Assembly: GCA_016928375.1 (NCBI GenBank)
Contig: JAFGKX010000095.1
Span: forward strand, 1 to 9,449
DNA length: 9,449 nucleotides
Direction: 5' to 3'
DNA from: Candidatus Omnitrophota bacterium
GTDB taxonomy: Bacteria > Omnitrophota > Gorgyraeia > JABMRG01 > JAFGKX01
Shown here: piece by piece, positions 1 through 5,781 of the stretch
How the letters are laid out: every line of letters begins with the position of its first letter
Numbering within the stretch: position 1 is the first letter of the stretch
Translations under genes and position numbers: made by a program
The notes under the pieces: generated by a model
What the model saw: only the letters and a program-made list of their open reading frames with translations
Database searches by the model: none
What the model was told of the DNA's origin: nothing

Positions 1-6
1 AAAATC

Positions 7-28
7 ATATTGTTGTACAATATATAAA
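7..28 (+). promoter_or_regulatory. Possible -10 region and small dyad before the SDR gene
   Basis: TACAAT at 16-21 differs from the TATAAT consensus at one position and lies 12 nt before the ATG at 34; TATAAA at 23-28 is an alternative. It sits inside a perfect inverted repeat, ATATTG (7-12) and CAATAT (18-23), separated by TTGTA, which could be an operator or chance in AT-rich DNA. Any -35 box would lie off the left edge. There is no Shine-Dalgarno sequence between here and the start codon, so a very short leader is inferred, as for the two divergent genes at 2810 and 2903. Confidence 0.35.
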
Positions 29-33
29 TCATT

Positions 34-879
34 ATGAAAACAAAAGCAGTCCTTATAACCGGCTGTTCCTCCGGAATAGGCTTAGAAACCGCTGATTTTT
101 TAAAAAAACTCGGGTGGGACGTATTTGCCGGCGCCAGAAAGCCCGAAGATGTAACCAAGCTGTCGGAGCGCGGGTTATGCGCATGCAGGCTCGATCTTGA
201 GAATTCCGGTTCTATCAAAGAAGCTTTTGATTTCGTGCTTTCCAAAACACAGGGTTCGCTTTACGCCCTTGTCAACAATGCCGGATACGGGCTAACTTGC
301 GCCGTGGAAGATTTGGCAAGAGATCAGATTCGCAGGCAATTTGAGGTTAATTTATTCGGCCTGCAGGAACTTACCAATCTCGCGATACCGGTATTCAGAA
401 AACAGGGTTTCGGCCGCATTGTTAATGTAAGTTCTATCGTAGGCAGAGTGGTGCTTCCGTTTATGGGGGCTTATTGCGCGAGCAAATTCGCGCTTGAAGC
501 ATTAAGCGACGCGTTAAGGCTGGAGTTATATGGTACAGGCATACATGTTTCGATAATAGAGCCCGGCTCGATAAAAACCAGGTTTAGCGCGAATGCATCC
601 GCAAATTCTAATAAGCTGACTGCTAAAATTGACAGCCCTCACATAAAGGCCTATCAATCAATCGAACAAGGGCGCAAAAATACCAATAAACAAAATCGTA
701 AATATCCTGCTATAGCAGTCTCAAGAAAGATACTCCATGCCCTAAAAAGCAAAAGGCCGCGCGGGCGTTATCTTGTAGGGCCGGATGCATATGCCGCCGC
801 GATAGCGAGAAAGATACTGCCTGAAGGTGTTATGGATTTTATTCTTTCGCAGAACTTAAAGAAGAGGGGATACGTCTGA
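34..879 (+). CDS. Classical short-chain dehydrogenase/reductase (SDR family)
   Basis: A 281-residue NAD(P)-dependent oxidoreductase of the classical SDR type; substrate unknown. The N-terminal Rossmann nucleotide-binding motif TGCSSGIG is at residues 9-16, the structural motif NNAG at 81-84, the catalytic serine region NVSS at 131-134, and the YxxxK pair at Y147 and K151, followed by a PG motif near 177. All active-site elements are present and the length suits the family plus a longer C-terminal substrate lobe (about 185-281). No signal peptide is seen, so it should be cytosolic. The ATG start has no Shine-Dalgarno sequence but has a -10-like box 12 nt upstream. It is transcribed alone rightwards, and its last 24 bases overlap the convergent metallo-hydrolase gene. 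The SDR fold is certain; the reaction cannot be deduced. Confidence 0.93.
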   Translation: MKTKAVLITGCSSGIGLETADFLKKLGWDVFAGARKPEDVTKLSERGLCACRLDLENSGSIKEAFDFVLSKTQGSLYALVNNAGYGLTCAVEDLARDQIRRQFEVNLFGLQELTNLAIPVFRKQGFGRIVNVSSIVGRVVLPFMGAYCASKFALEALSDALRLELYGTGIHVSIIEPGSIKTRFSANASANSNKLTAKIDSPHIKAYQSIEQGRKNTNKQNRKYPAIAVSRKILHALKSKRPRGRYLVGPDAYAAAIARKILPEGVMDFILSQNLKKRGYV

Positions 880-1473
880 TCTTTTCTCCCTGCCTATCGT
901 AGTGTACCCGCCGTGCCCCGGAAACACTTTTATATTCTCATCCAGAAGATACAATTTCTTTTCTATGGAGTGTATAAGCTTTGCTTCATCGCCGCCGGGC
1001 AAGTCTGTCCTACCTACGCCTGCGGCAAAAAGCGTATCGCCGGAAAAAAGTATATCTTCACATAAAAGGCATATGCCTCCCGGCGTATGCCCGGGCGTAT
1101 GAATGACCTTTATCATCAGGCTGCTCAGTTCTATCGTATCGCCATCTTTTAACAACATATCAGGCTTTCTTCTTACTGTCAGGCCGCCGTATAATCCGGA
1201 AAGGTTGCGCTGCGGATCCGTAAGAAATCCGGCGTCGTCTTCGTGTATATATATGGGCAGGTTAAACTCATCATCCGATAATATATGATCTGCGTGGCCG
1301 TGCGTGTTTATGATAAACACAGGCGCAAAGCCTTTTCTGTCTATATGCTTTCTTATTTTATAAAAATCCCCGCCCGGGTCGATAACAGCGCATTTTTTAG
1401 AATTTTCATCGGCCAGCAAATAGCAATTAGTCTCAAGCTCTCCGACTATGATCCTGTCTATGATATATCCCAC
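856..1473 (-). CDS. Metallo-beta-lactamase-fold hydrolase, glyoxalase II-like
   Basis: A 205-residue cytosolic member of the metallo-beta-lactamase superfamily, of the short GloB/YcbL-like type. The metal-binding motif THGHADH is at residues 57-63 (H58, H60, D62, H63). Further ligands are H129 in TPGHTPGG, D146 in SGDTLF and H187 in PGHGG, so the binuclear site is complete. GRTDLPGGD near 154-162 is characteristic of this subgroup. Family members hydrolyse thioesters such as S-lactoylglutathione, or related thiol adducts; the true substrate is not readable. The start is GTG at 1473, chosen because AAGGCGG lies 5 nt upstream and because the protein begins normally there. It is the last gene of the unit amrS, cupin, hydrolase, 33 nt after the cupin stop. 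Its 3' end overlaps the convergent SDR gene by 24 nt, leaving no room for a separate terminator. Confidence 0.93.
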   Translation of the reverse strand: MGYIIDRIIVGELETNCYLLADENSKKCAVIDPGGDFYKIRKHIDRKGFAPVFIINTHGHADHILSDDEFNLPIYIHEDDAGFLTDPQRNLSGLYGGLTVRRKPDMLLKDGDTIELSSLMIKVIHTPGHTPGGICLLCEDILFSGDTLFAAGVGRTDLPGGDEAKLIHSIEKKLYLLDENIKVFPGHGGYTTIGREKRSDVSPLL

Positions 1474-1478
1474 TTATT

Positions 1479-1485
1479 CCGCCTT
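1479..1485 (-). promoter_or_regulatory. Ribosome-binding site of the MBL-fold hydrolase
   Basis: Read on the minus strand this is AAGGCGG, one mismatch from AAGGAGG, with a 5-nt spacer to the GTG at 1473. It supports the GTG as the true start. Confidence 0.6.
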
Positions 1486-1506
1486 GCTAAGGTTGCATCG
1501 GTTTAT

Positions 1507-1782
1507 TTAGCCGCCGAATTTATAATGCTTTTTTACGGGTTTTTTAATATTCCATACACAGCTTAAACCCACAGGAAAAGTTACAAAATCCCCCTTGCCA
1601 AAAGAGGTTTTAGCGCCGTCTTTTCCGGTAACTTCTACTTCGCCTTCAAGGAAATAACACATTTCCGGCTCATCGTAATACCAGTCAAACTTCGAAACTT
1701 CCTTTTCCCATATAGGCTAGCTTAACACTTTTAGTTCTTCCAGTTTGGATTGCTGAGGTTTTTCGATTTTTATCTGCGCCAT
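1507..1782 (-). pseudogene. Small cupin-domain protein (DUF861/Cupin_3-like) with one in-frame TAG
   Basis: Reading from ATG at 1782 to TAA at 1507 gives 91 codons in a single frame, interrupted only by TAG at codon 22 (1719-1717). The conceptual protein begins MAQIKIEKPQQSKLEELKVL, then S, stop, then PIWEKEVSKFDWYYDEPEMC, and continues through YFLEGEVEVTG (about 45-55), GKGDFVTFPVGLSC (about 64-77) and the ending KHYKFGG. This is the pattern of roughly 90-residue single-domain cupins of the DUF861 group, where the motif usually reads SWPIWEKE, so the stop replaces a Trp and is one G-to-A change from TGG. No frameshift is present, and the strong Shine-Dalgarno sequence is intact, so the lesion is either very recent, a sequencing or assembly error, or read through. 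It starts 14 nt after the amrS stop and lies 33 nt before the hydrolase. Family members bind a metal in a small beta-barrel; their function is mostly unknown. Cupin assignment is confident, pseudogene status less so. Confidence 0.8.
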
Positions 1783-1787
1783 AACAG

Positions 1788-1794
1788 CCTCCTT
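1788..1794 (-). promoter_or_regulatory. Perfect Shine-Dalgarno sequence of the interrupted cupin gene
   Basis: On the minus strand this reads AAGGAGG with a 5-nt spacer to ATG at 1782. It immediately follows the amrS stop codon (TGA, 1799-1797). An intact, optimal site in front of the interrupted reading frame argues that the gene was functional until very recently or still is. Confidence 0.85.
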
Positions 1795-1796
1795 CT

Positions 1797-2810
1797 TCAA
1801 TTCCACACTCCGTCTATTTTAGAATTACATTTCAGGCATTTTCCGTCCGTTACGCTGTTTTCCTGTATAAAATAAAGCCTTCTTTTTATAAGTTTCCTGC
1901 CGCAACTATAGCATACAGTATCATTGCCCATGTTGTCTACGTTGCCTATGTATACGTACCTGAGCCCGGCCAATTTTCCTATATCGTACGCTTTTTTTAT
2001 AACCTCCAGTGAAGTAGGCGCGCAATCCGCGTATTGATAATCCGGATGAAATCTGCTTATGTGCCATGGGATATTTACATCGACCCCTGCTATGAAATCC
2101 GCTATATTCTTTATTTCGTCTTCGGAATCATTCAGGCCCGGCACTATGAGAGTGGTTACTTCAACCCACATATTCAATTTTTTCATTAATCTTATGGAAT
2201 TTAAAACAGGTGAAAGCGCGCCGCGGCATATTTTTTTATAACTCTCATCACTAAAAAATTTAAGGTCGACATTGCATGCGTCCAAAAAAGGGTGTATGGT
2301 TTTAAGCGCCTCTTCTGTCATATAGCCGTTTGTGACAAACACATTGTACAGGCCTTCCTTTTTTGCAAGTTTTGCCGTATCGTAAGCGTATTCAAAAAAT
2401 ATAGTCGGTTCGGTATATGTATAGGCTATGCTTTTACACCCGCTTCTTTTAGCTTCTTTCACTGTCTCTTCCGGAGAAAACCTGCAGCTGCCGTGGTCAA
2501 GGCCGTCTTCCATGGTAATCTGCGATATTTGCCAGTTCTGGCAAAAAATACACCTGAAATTACATCCCGGCGCTGCCACAGAAAAAGATCCCGAGCCCGG
2601 AAGAAAATGGTAAAACGGCTTTTTTTCTATTGGGTCTACGTGATAGGCTATTATTTCCGAGTAAGTATGCGTATATAATACGCCGCCCTTGTTCTGCCTC
2701 ACGCCGCAAAAACCAAACTTCGAATCCGAAATAGCGCAACGGTGCGCGCAAAGGCCGCAACGCACGGCGTTGTTGTTTAATTTTTCATATAGCATTGCTT
2801 CTTTTATCAT
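1797..2810 (-). CDS. amrS: AmmeMemoRadiSam-system radical SAM enzyme (AmrS)
   Basis: A 337-residue radical S-adenosylmethionine enzyme of the family annotated as the AmmeMemoRadiSam system radical SAM protein. The [4Fe-4S] motif CxxxCxxC is at C83, C87 and C90 (PGCNFRCIFC). The N-terminus carries an extra cysteine cluster (C18, C21, C25, C35), and the C-terminus a zinc-ribbon-like pair of CxxC motifs (C300/C303 and C325/C328) ending in the family-typical GVWN. Length and architecture are complete. In many genomes the gene lies near AMMECR1- and Memo-like genes, but neither is in this window; here it is followed by a cupin and an MBL-fold hydrolase. The reaction is not established. The start is ATG at 2810, 11 nt after a perfect -10 box and without a Shine-Dalgarno sequence, so the mRNA is predicted to have a leader of about 5 nt. 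It is the first gene of the leftward unit and is divergent from gcvT. Confidence 0.93.
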   Translation of the reverse strand: MIKEAMLYEKLNNNAVRCGLCAHRCAISDSKFGFCGVRQNKGGVLYTHTYSEIIAYHVDPIEKKPFYHFLPGSGSFSVAAPGCNFRCIFCQNWQISQITMEDGLDHGSCRFSPEETVKEAKRSGCKSIAYTYTEPTIFFEYAYDTAKLAKKEGLYNVFVTNGYMTEEALKTIHPFLDACNVDLKFFSDESYKKICRGALSPVLNSIRLMKKLNMWVEVTTLIVPGLNDSEDEIKNIADFIAGVDVNIPWHISRFHPDYQYADCAPTSLEVIKKAYDIGKLAGLRYVYIGNVDNMGNDTVCYSCGRKLIKRRLYFIQENSVTDGKCLKCNSKIDGVWN

Positions 2811-2821
2811 GGTATTGGTAT

Positions 2822-2850
2822 ATTATATATAAAAATACTATATATTTAAA
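2822..2850 (-). promoter_or_regulatory. Predicted promoter of the amrS unit
   Basis: On the minus strand TTTAAA at 2850-2845 (4 of 6 matches to TTGACA) is followed by a 17-nt spacer and a perfect TATAAT at 2827-2822. Seven bases further on is an A at 2815, the predicted transcription start, only 5 nt before the ATG at 2810. The leader has no Shine-Dalgarno sequence. Position and spacing mirror the gcvT promoter on the other strand. Confidence 0.7.
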
Positions 2851-2863
2851 GTAAATAATACTA

Positions 2864-2891
2864 TTGACAAGATATATTTTTGTCATATAAT
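2864..2891 (+). promoter_or_regulatory. Consensus sigma-70 promoter of the gcv operon
   Basis: TTGACA at 2864-2869 and TATAAT at 2886-2891 are both perfect consensus hexamers, separated by 16 nt. The predicted start is A2898, 5 nt before the TTG start codon of gcvT. A dyad TGACAA (2865-2870), 9 nt, TTGTCA (2880-2885) overlaps the -35 box and fills the spacer; it has the size and position of a repressor operator. The distance to the start codon is too short for a glycine riboswitch or an ordinary 5' untranslated region. Confidence 0.8.
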
Positions 2892-2902
2892 TAAAAAATA
2901 CC

Positions 2903-3985
2903 TTGAAAAACACACCTTTATACCAAGAGCACGTACGTTTAGGCGCGCTTATGGCGCCGTTTGCCGGATGGAATATGCCTATACAGTATTCCGGCATACT
3001 CGAAGAGCACCTGCACACAAGGACAAGCGCCGGGATTTTCGATATATGCCATATGGGCGAATTTCTGCTTAAAGGCGATACTGCCGCGCAAGATGTTGAC
3101 GCTCTCACCACATGCAAAATAAGCGATATGCTTCCCGGGCGATGCCACTATGGATTCATGCTTAATGACAACGGCCGCATAATAGACGACCTTATTGTAT
3201 TCAAACTTAAAGAAAACGAATTTATGATTGTCGTCAATGCCGGCACTATCGACAAGGATAAGGCATGGATAAAGCTGCATCTGTCAAAGCAAACGCATTT
3301 CGAGGACATATCCGATAAAACAGCCAAAATAGACCTGCAGGGCCCGCTTTCCGGGGAAATACTCTCTTCGCTTACAAGCGCGGATCTTGGCGCGATAAAA
3401 AAATATCATTTTACATCCGCAAAGGTGGCAGGTGTAGAAACGCTTATAAGCAGGACCGGCTACACGGGCGAGCTCGGATACGAGCTGTATTTTCCTTCTG
3501 ACAAAGCCGCGGTATTGTGGAATATTCTCCTTGGAAACAAAAACATAAAACCCATAGGCCTGGGAGCGCGGGACACGCTTCGCCTGGAGATGGGCTATTC
3601 TCTCTATGGCCACGATATAGACGAAAACCACACGCCGCTTGAGGCAAACCTTGAAAAATTTATTCATACAGATAAGAACTTCGTCGGAAAAGACGCGCTT
3701 ATTAAACAAAAGGCCGCAGGCGCAAAGAAGCTTCTTGTCGGCTTTATGTGCGAAGGGCGAAGAAGCCCCAGGCAGGACTTTGATGTTTTGTGCGGCGAGG
3801 AAACAGCCGGAAAAGTAACAAGCGGCTCGTTTTCTCCTTGCCTAAAAAAGGCAATTGGTTTATGCTATATTGACACGGCAAAAGCCTATTTGGGAAATAA
3901 AATAATCTTAAACAGCGGTAATATAAACATAGAGGCAGTTATCACAAAACCGCCTTTTTACAAGAAGATCCCTCGCCAATATTAG
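2903..3985 (+). CDS. gcvT: Glycine cleavage system T protein (aminomethyltransferase)
   Basis: A 360-residue tetrahydrofolate-dependent aminomethyltransferase that takes the methylamine group from the lipoyl arm of GcvH, forms 5,10-methylenetetrahydrofolate and releases ammonia. The N-terminus KNTPLYQEHVRLGA and MAPFAGWNMPIQYSG (17-31) is typical. The folate-site motif IIDDLIVF is at 93-100, then VNAGTIDKDKAWI (111-123), GYTGELGYELY in the middle, GLGARDTLRLEMGY further on, and a C-terminal KPPFYK. Length matches the family. The start is TTG at 2903, preferred because it gives the full conserved N-terminus; the next in-frame ATG at 2951 would remove 16 conserved residues. No Shine-Dalgarno sequence precedes the TTG, and a consensus promoter ends 11 nt upstream, so translation from an ultra-short leader is inferred. 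It is the first gene of the gcvT-H-PA-PB-lplA operon. It ends with TAG, showing that TAG is a normal stop in this genome. Confidence 0.96.
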   Translation: MKNTPLYQEHVRLGALMAPFAGWNMPIQYSGILEEHLHTRTSAGIFDICHMGEFLLKGDTAAQDVDALTTCKISDMLPGRCHYGFMLNDNGRIIDDLIVFKLKENEFMIVVNAGTIDKDKAWIKLHLSKQTHFEDISDKTAKIDLQGPLSGEILSSLTSADLGAIKKYHFTSAKVAGVETLISRTGYTGELGYELYFPSDKAAVLWNILLGNKNIKPIGLGARDTLRLEMGYSLYGHDIDENHTPLEANLEKFIHTDKNFVGKDALIKQKAAGAKKLLVGFMCEGRRSPRQDFDVLCGEETAGKVTSGSFSPCLKKAIGLCYIDTAKAYLGNKIILNSGNINIEAVITKPPFYKKIPRQY

Positions 3986-4045
3986 ATGCTCGCACTTGCT
4001 CGCATCTTAATGACGCTCGGGATTAAATTTACTTCATAAATTTAA
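3984..4045 (+). repeat. Short-repeat and hairpin element in the gcvT-gcvH spacer
   Basis: The 69-nt spacer is unusually structured for an operon this compact. TGCTCGCA occurs twice (3987-3994 and 3997-4004), with a related CGCTCGG at 4014-4020. AGATGC (3984-3989) and GCATCT (4002-4007) form an inverted repeat. A perfect 9-bp stem, TTAAATTTA (4023-4031) and TAAATTTAA (4037-4045) with a CTTCA loop, reaches into the first two bases of the gcvH Shine-Dalgarno sequence. It is not a terminator, as the stem is all A+T and is followed by a ribosome-binding site rather than a T-run. It could be a remnant of a dispersed palindromic repeat, an mRNA-stability hairpin or a translational control element. 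Confidence 0.5.
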
Positions 4046-4049
4046 GGAG
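4044..4049 (+). promoter_or_regulatory. Ribosome-binding site of gcvH
   Basis: AAGGAG with a 5-nt spacer to ATG at 4055. It contrasts with the promoter-proximal genes, which have none. Its first two bases are part of the right arm of the AT hairpin at 4023-4045. Confidence 0.85.
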
Positions 4050-4054
4050 TTATA

Positions 4055-4441
4055 ATGATACCCGGAGACTTAAAATACACCAAGGACCACGAATGGGCAA
4101 AGATCGACCTAAACCACGCCGTCATAGGCATAACGGACCACGCGCAAAAAGAACTCGGGGATATAACTTTTGTGGAAGTCCCTGAGACAAAAACCATCTT
4201 AAAGCAAGGCGGCGCGCTTTCAACGGTAGAATCCGTAAAAGCAGCCAGCGATATATACGCGCCGGTTTCCGGCGAAATAATAGAAGCGAACGAAGCCCTG
4301 GCAGATAAACCGGAGTTGATAAACCAGTCGCCTTACGAAAAAGGATGGCTTTGCAAGATTAAATTATCCGACCCGAAAGAAGCCTCAAAGTTAATGGATG
4401 CCCGGCAATATGAGGAATATTTAAATACACTAAAAAAATGA
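4055..4441 (+). CDS. gcvH: Glycine cleavage system H protein (lipoyl carrier)
   Basis: A 128-residue lipoyl-domain carrier that shuttles the aminomethyl intermediate between the P, T and L proteins. The lipoylation site is Lys62 in STVESVKAASDIYAPVSGEI (56-75), which is the diagnostic GcvH context. The N-terminus LKYTKDHEWAKI (6-17) and the glycine-rich turn around ITDHAQKELGDI (26-37) are also typical. Length is normal. The ATG is fixed by AAGGAG 5 nt upstream. The stop overlaps the gcvPA start as ATGA (4438-4441), indicating coupled translation. Lys62 is the probable target of the lipoate ligase-like protein encoded at the end of the operon. Confidence 0.97.
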   Translation: MIPGDLKYTKDHEWAKIDLNHAVIGITDHAQKELGDITFVEVPETKTILKQGGALSTVESVKAASDIYAPVSGEIIEANEALADKPELINQSPYEKGWLCKIKLSDPKEASKLMDARQYEEYLNTLKK

Positions 4442-5781
4442 GTTACGTAGCCAACACCAAAGAAGAAAAATCTGAAATGCTTAAAGCCGTCGGTATAAAC
4501 GACGGCAATATAGACAGACTATTCGATGATATACCAAAAAGCCTGAGGGCTAAATCCTTTGCTCTTCCCAAAGGAAAAAGCGAATACGAAGTTACCCGGG
4601 ATATCAAAAAATTATCTTCCAGGAACAATACCGGGCTTATCTCTTTTCTTGGAGCAGGTTATTACGATCATTTCATACCCGAGGCCGTCAATGCCCTCGC
4701 TGCGCGCTCTGAATTCTACACCGCATATACCCCTTATCAGCCGGAGGCGTCCCAGGGAACTCTGCAGGCAATATATGAATATCAAAGCAGTATATGCCGC
4801 TTGACCGGAATGGGAGCGGCAAACGCTTCTTTGTACGACGGCTCAACCGCGCTTTATGAAGCCTGCATGATGGCTATAAGGATTACCGGCAAAAATAAAA
4901 TATTGAGCGACATGTCGGTTAATCCTATTCATAGAAAAATCCTGTATTCTTACACCGGAAATTTATCCATAGAATTCAAAGAAATACCGCTGGTTCATGG
5001 CCAGAGCGACAGGAAAACAATCGACGAATATCTAGACGACAATACTGCCGCGATAATACTGCAAAATCCTAATTTCTTCGGCGCTATCGACGATTTTACC
5101 GACATTATAAAAAAATGCCACGACAAAGGAGCGCTCGCGATCGTAAGCGTTTACCCTATATCGCTGGGGCTTTTAAAAACGCCTGCCGAGATGGGAGCGG
5201 ATATTGTAGTCGGCGAAGGCCAAAGCCTGGGAATGCCCCTTTCTTTCGGCGGGCCCTACCTGGGCATAATGGCAACGACAAAAGAATATGTGCGTAAGAT
5301 GCCGGGCAGAATAGTCGGAGCTACAACGGATACAGACGGCAAACGCGGCTTTGTCCTTACGCTCCAGACAAGAGAGCAGCACATACGAAGAGAAAAAGCA
5401 ACTTCTAACATATGTTCCAATGAAGCGCTTTGCGCCTTACGCGCTGTAATATATTTATCGATTATGGGCAAGGAAGGTTTAAAAGAAGTCGCCGGACTTT
5501 GTTTTAAAAAGGCCGAATACGCAAAAAATATAATCGGAAAAATCAAAGGAGTTGAAGTTAAAAGAAGTTCACCGACTTTTAACGAATTTACCCTGAATCT
5601 GCCGAAAGATCCGGAAGAAATAATACAAAAGATGCTGGCTAAGGGCTTTATAGCCGGTTTTCCTGCCGGAAGGCATTATCCTGATTTAAAAAATTACATG
5701 ATTGTCGCTGTTACCGAGAAGCACTCAAAAGAAGAGATAGATAAATACGCAAAAGAACTGGAGTCCGCTCTATGGAGCTGA
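4438..5781 (+). CDS. gcvPA: Glycine dehydrogenase (decarboxylating) subunit 1
   Basis: A 447-residue N-terminal half of the split P protein, which works as a heterotetramer with GcvPB to decarboxylate glycine. Conserved blocks include FLGAGYYDHFIP (70-81), YTAYTPYQPEASQGTLQ (94-110), the LTGM block (122-125) and SLYDGSTALYEA (131-142). Later segments with VGEGQSLGMPLSFGGPYLG and MPGRIVGATTD complete the pattern. It lacks the PLP-binding lysine, as expected because that lysine is in subunit 2. The start overlaps the gcvH stop by 4 nt and no Shine-Dalgarno sequence is evident, so it probably depends on translational coupling. It overlaps gcvPB by 10 nt. The split arrangement is common in many anaerobes, archaea, Gram-positive bacteria and candidate phyla. 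Confidence 0.97.
   Translation: MSYVANTKEEKSEMLKAVGINDGNIDRLFDDIPKSLRAKSFALPKGKSEYEVTRDIKKLSSRNNTGLISFLGAGYYDHFIPEAVNALAARSEFYTAYTPYQPEASQGTLQAIYEYQSSICRLTGMGAANASLYDGSTALYEACMMAIRITGKNKILSDMSVNPIHRKILYSYTGNLSIEFKEIPLVHGQSDRKTIDEYLDDNTAAIILQNPNFFGAIDDFTDIIKKCHDKGALAIVSVYPISLGLLKTPAEMGADIVVGEGQSLGMPLSFGGPYLGIMATTKEYVRKMPGRIVGATTDTDGKRGFVLTLQTREQHIRREKATSNICSNEALCALRAVIYLSIMGKEGLKEVAGLCFKKAEYAKNIIGKIKGVEVKRSSPTFNEFTLNLPKDPEEIIQKMLAKGFIAGFPAGRHYPDLKNYMIVAVTEKHSKEEIDKYAKELESALWS

Noticed and set aside
1285..1566. 93-codon plus-strand reading frame across the hydrolase start and the cupin
   Set aside because: It is a shadow of the minus-strand genes. It has no recognisable domain and no ribosome-binding site, while the opposite strand encodes well-conserved families.
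2292..2678. 128-codon plus-strand reading frame inside amrS
   Set aside because: It is antisense to the radical SAM core with its CxxxCxxC motif, and has no family resemblance or start signals.
2811..2902. Glycine riboswitch upstream of gcvT
   Set aside because: The intergenic region is only 92 nt, is almost wholly promoter sequence, and the predicted transcript start is about 5 nt before the start codon. There is no space or G-rich aptamer-like sequence.
2785..3117. 110-codon minus-strand reading frame spanning the divergent promoter
   Set aside because: It lies mostly antisense to the conserved gcvT N-terminus and runs through the AT-rich promoter. The composition is not protein-like.
4023..4045. 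Intrinsic terminator between gcvT and gcvH
   Set aside because: The stem is all A/T, no T-run follows, and the right arm merges into the gcvH ribosome-binding site.
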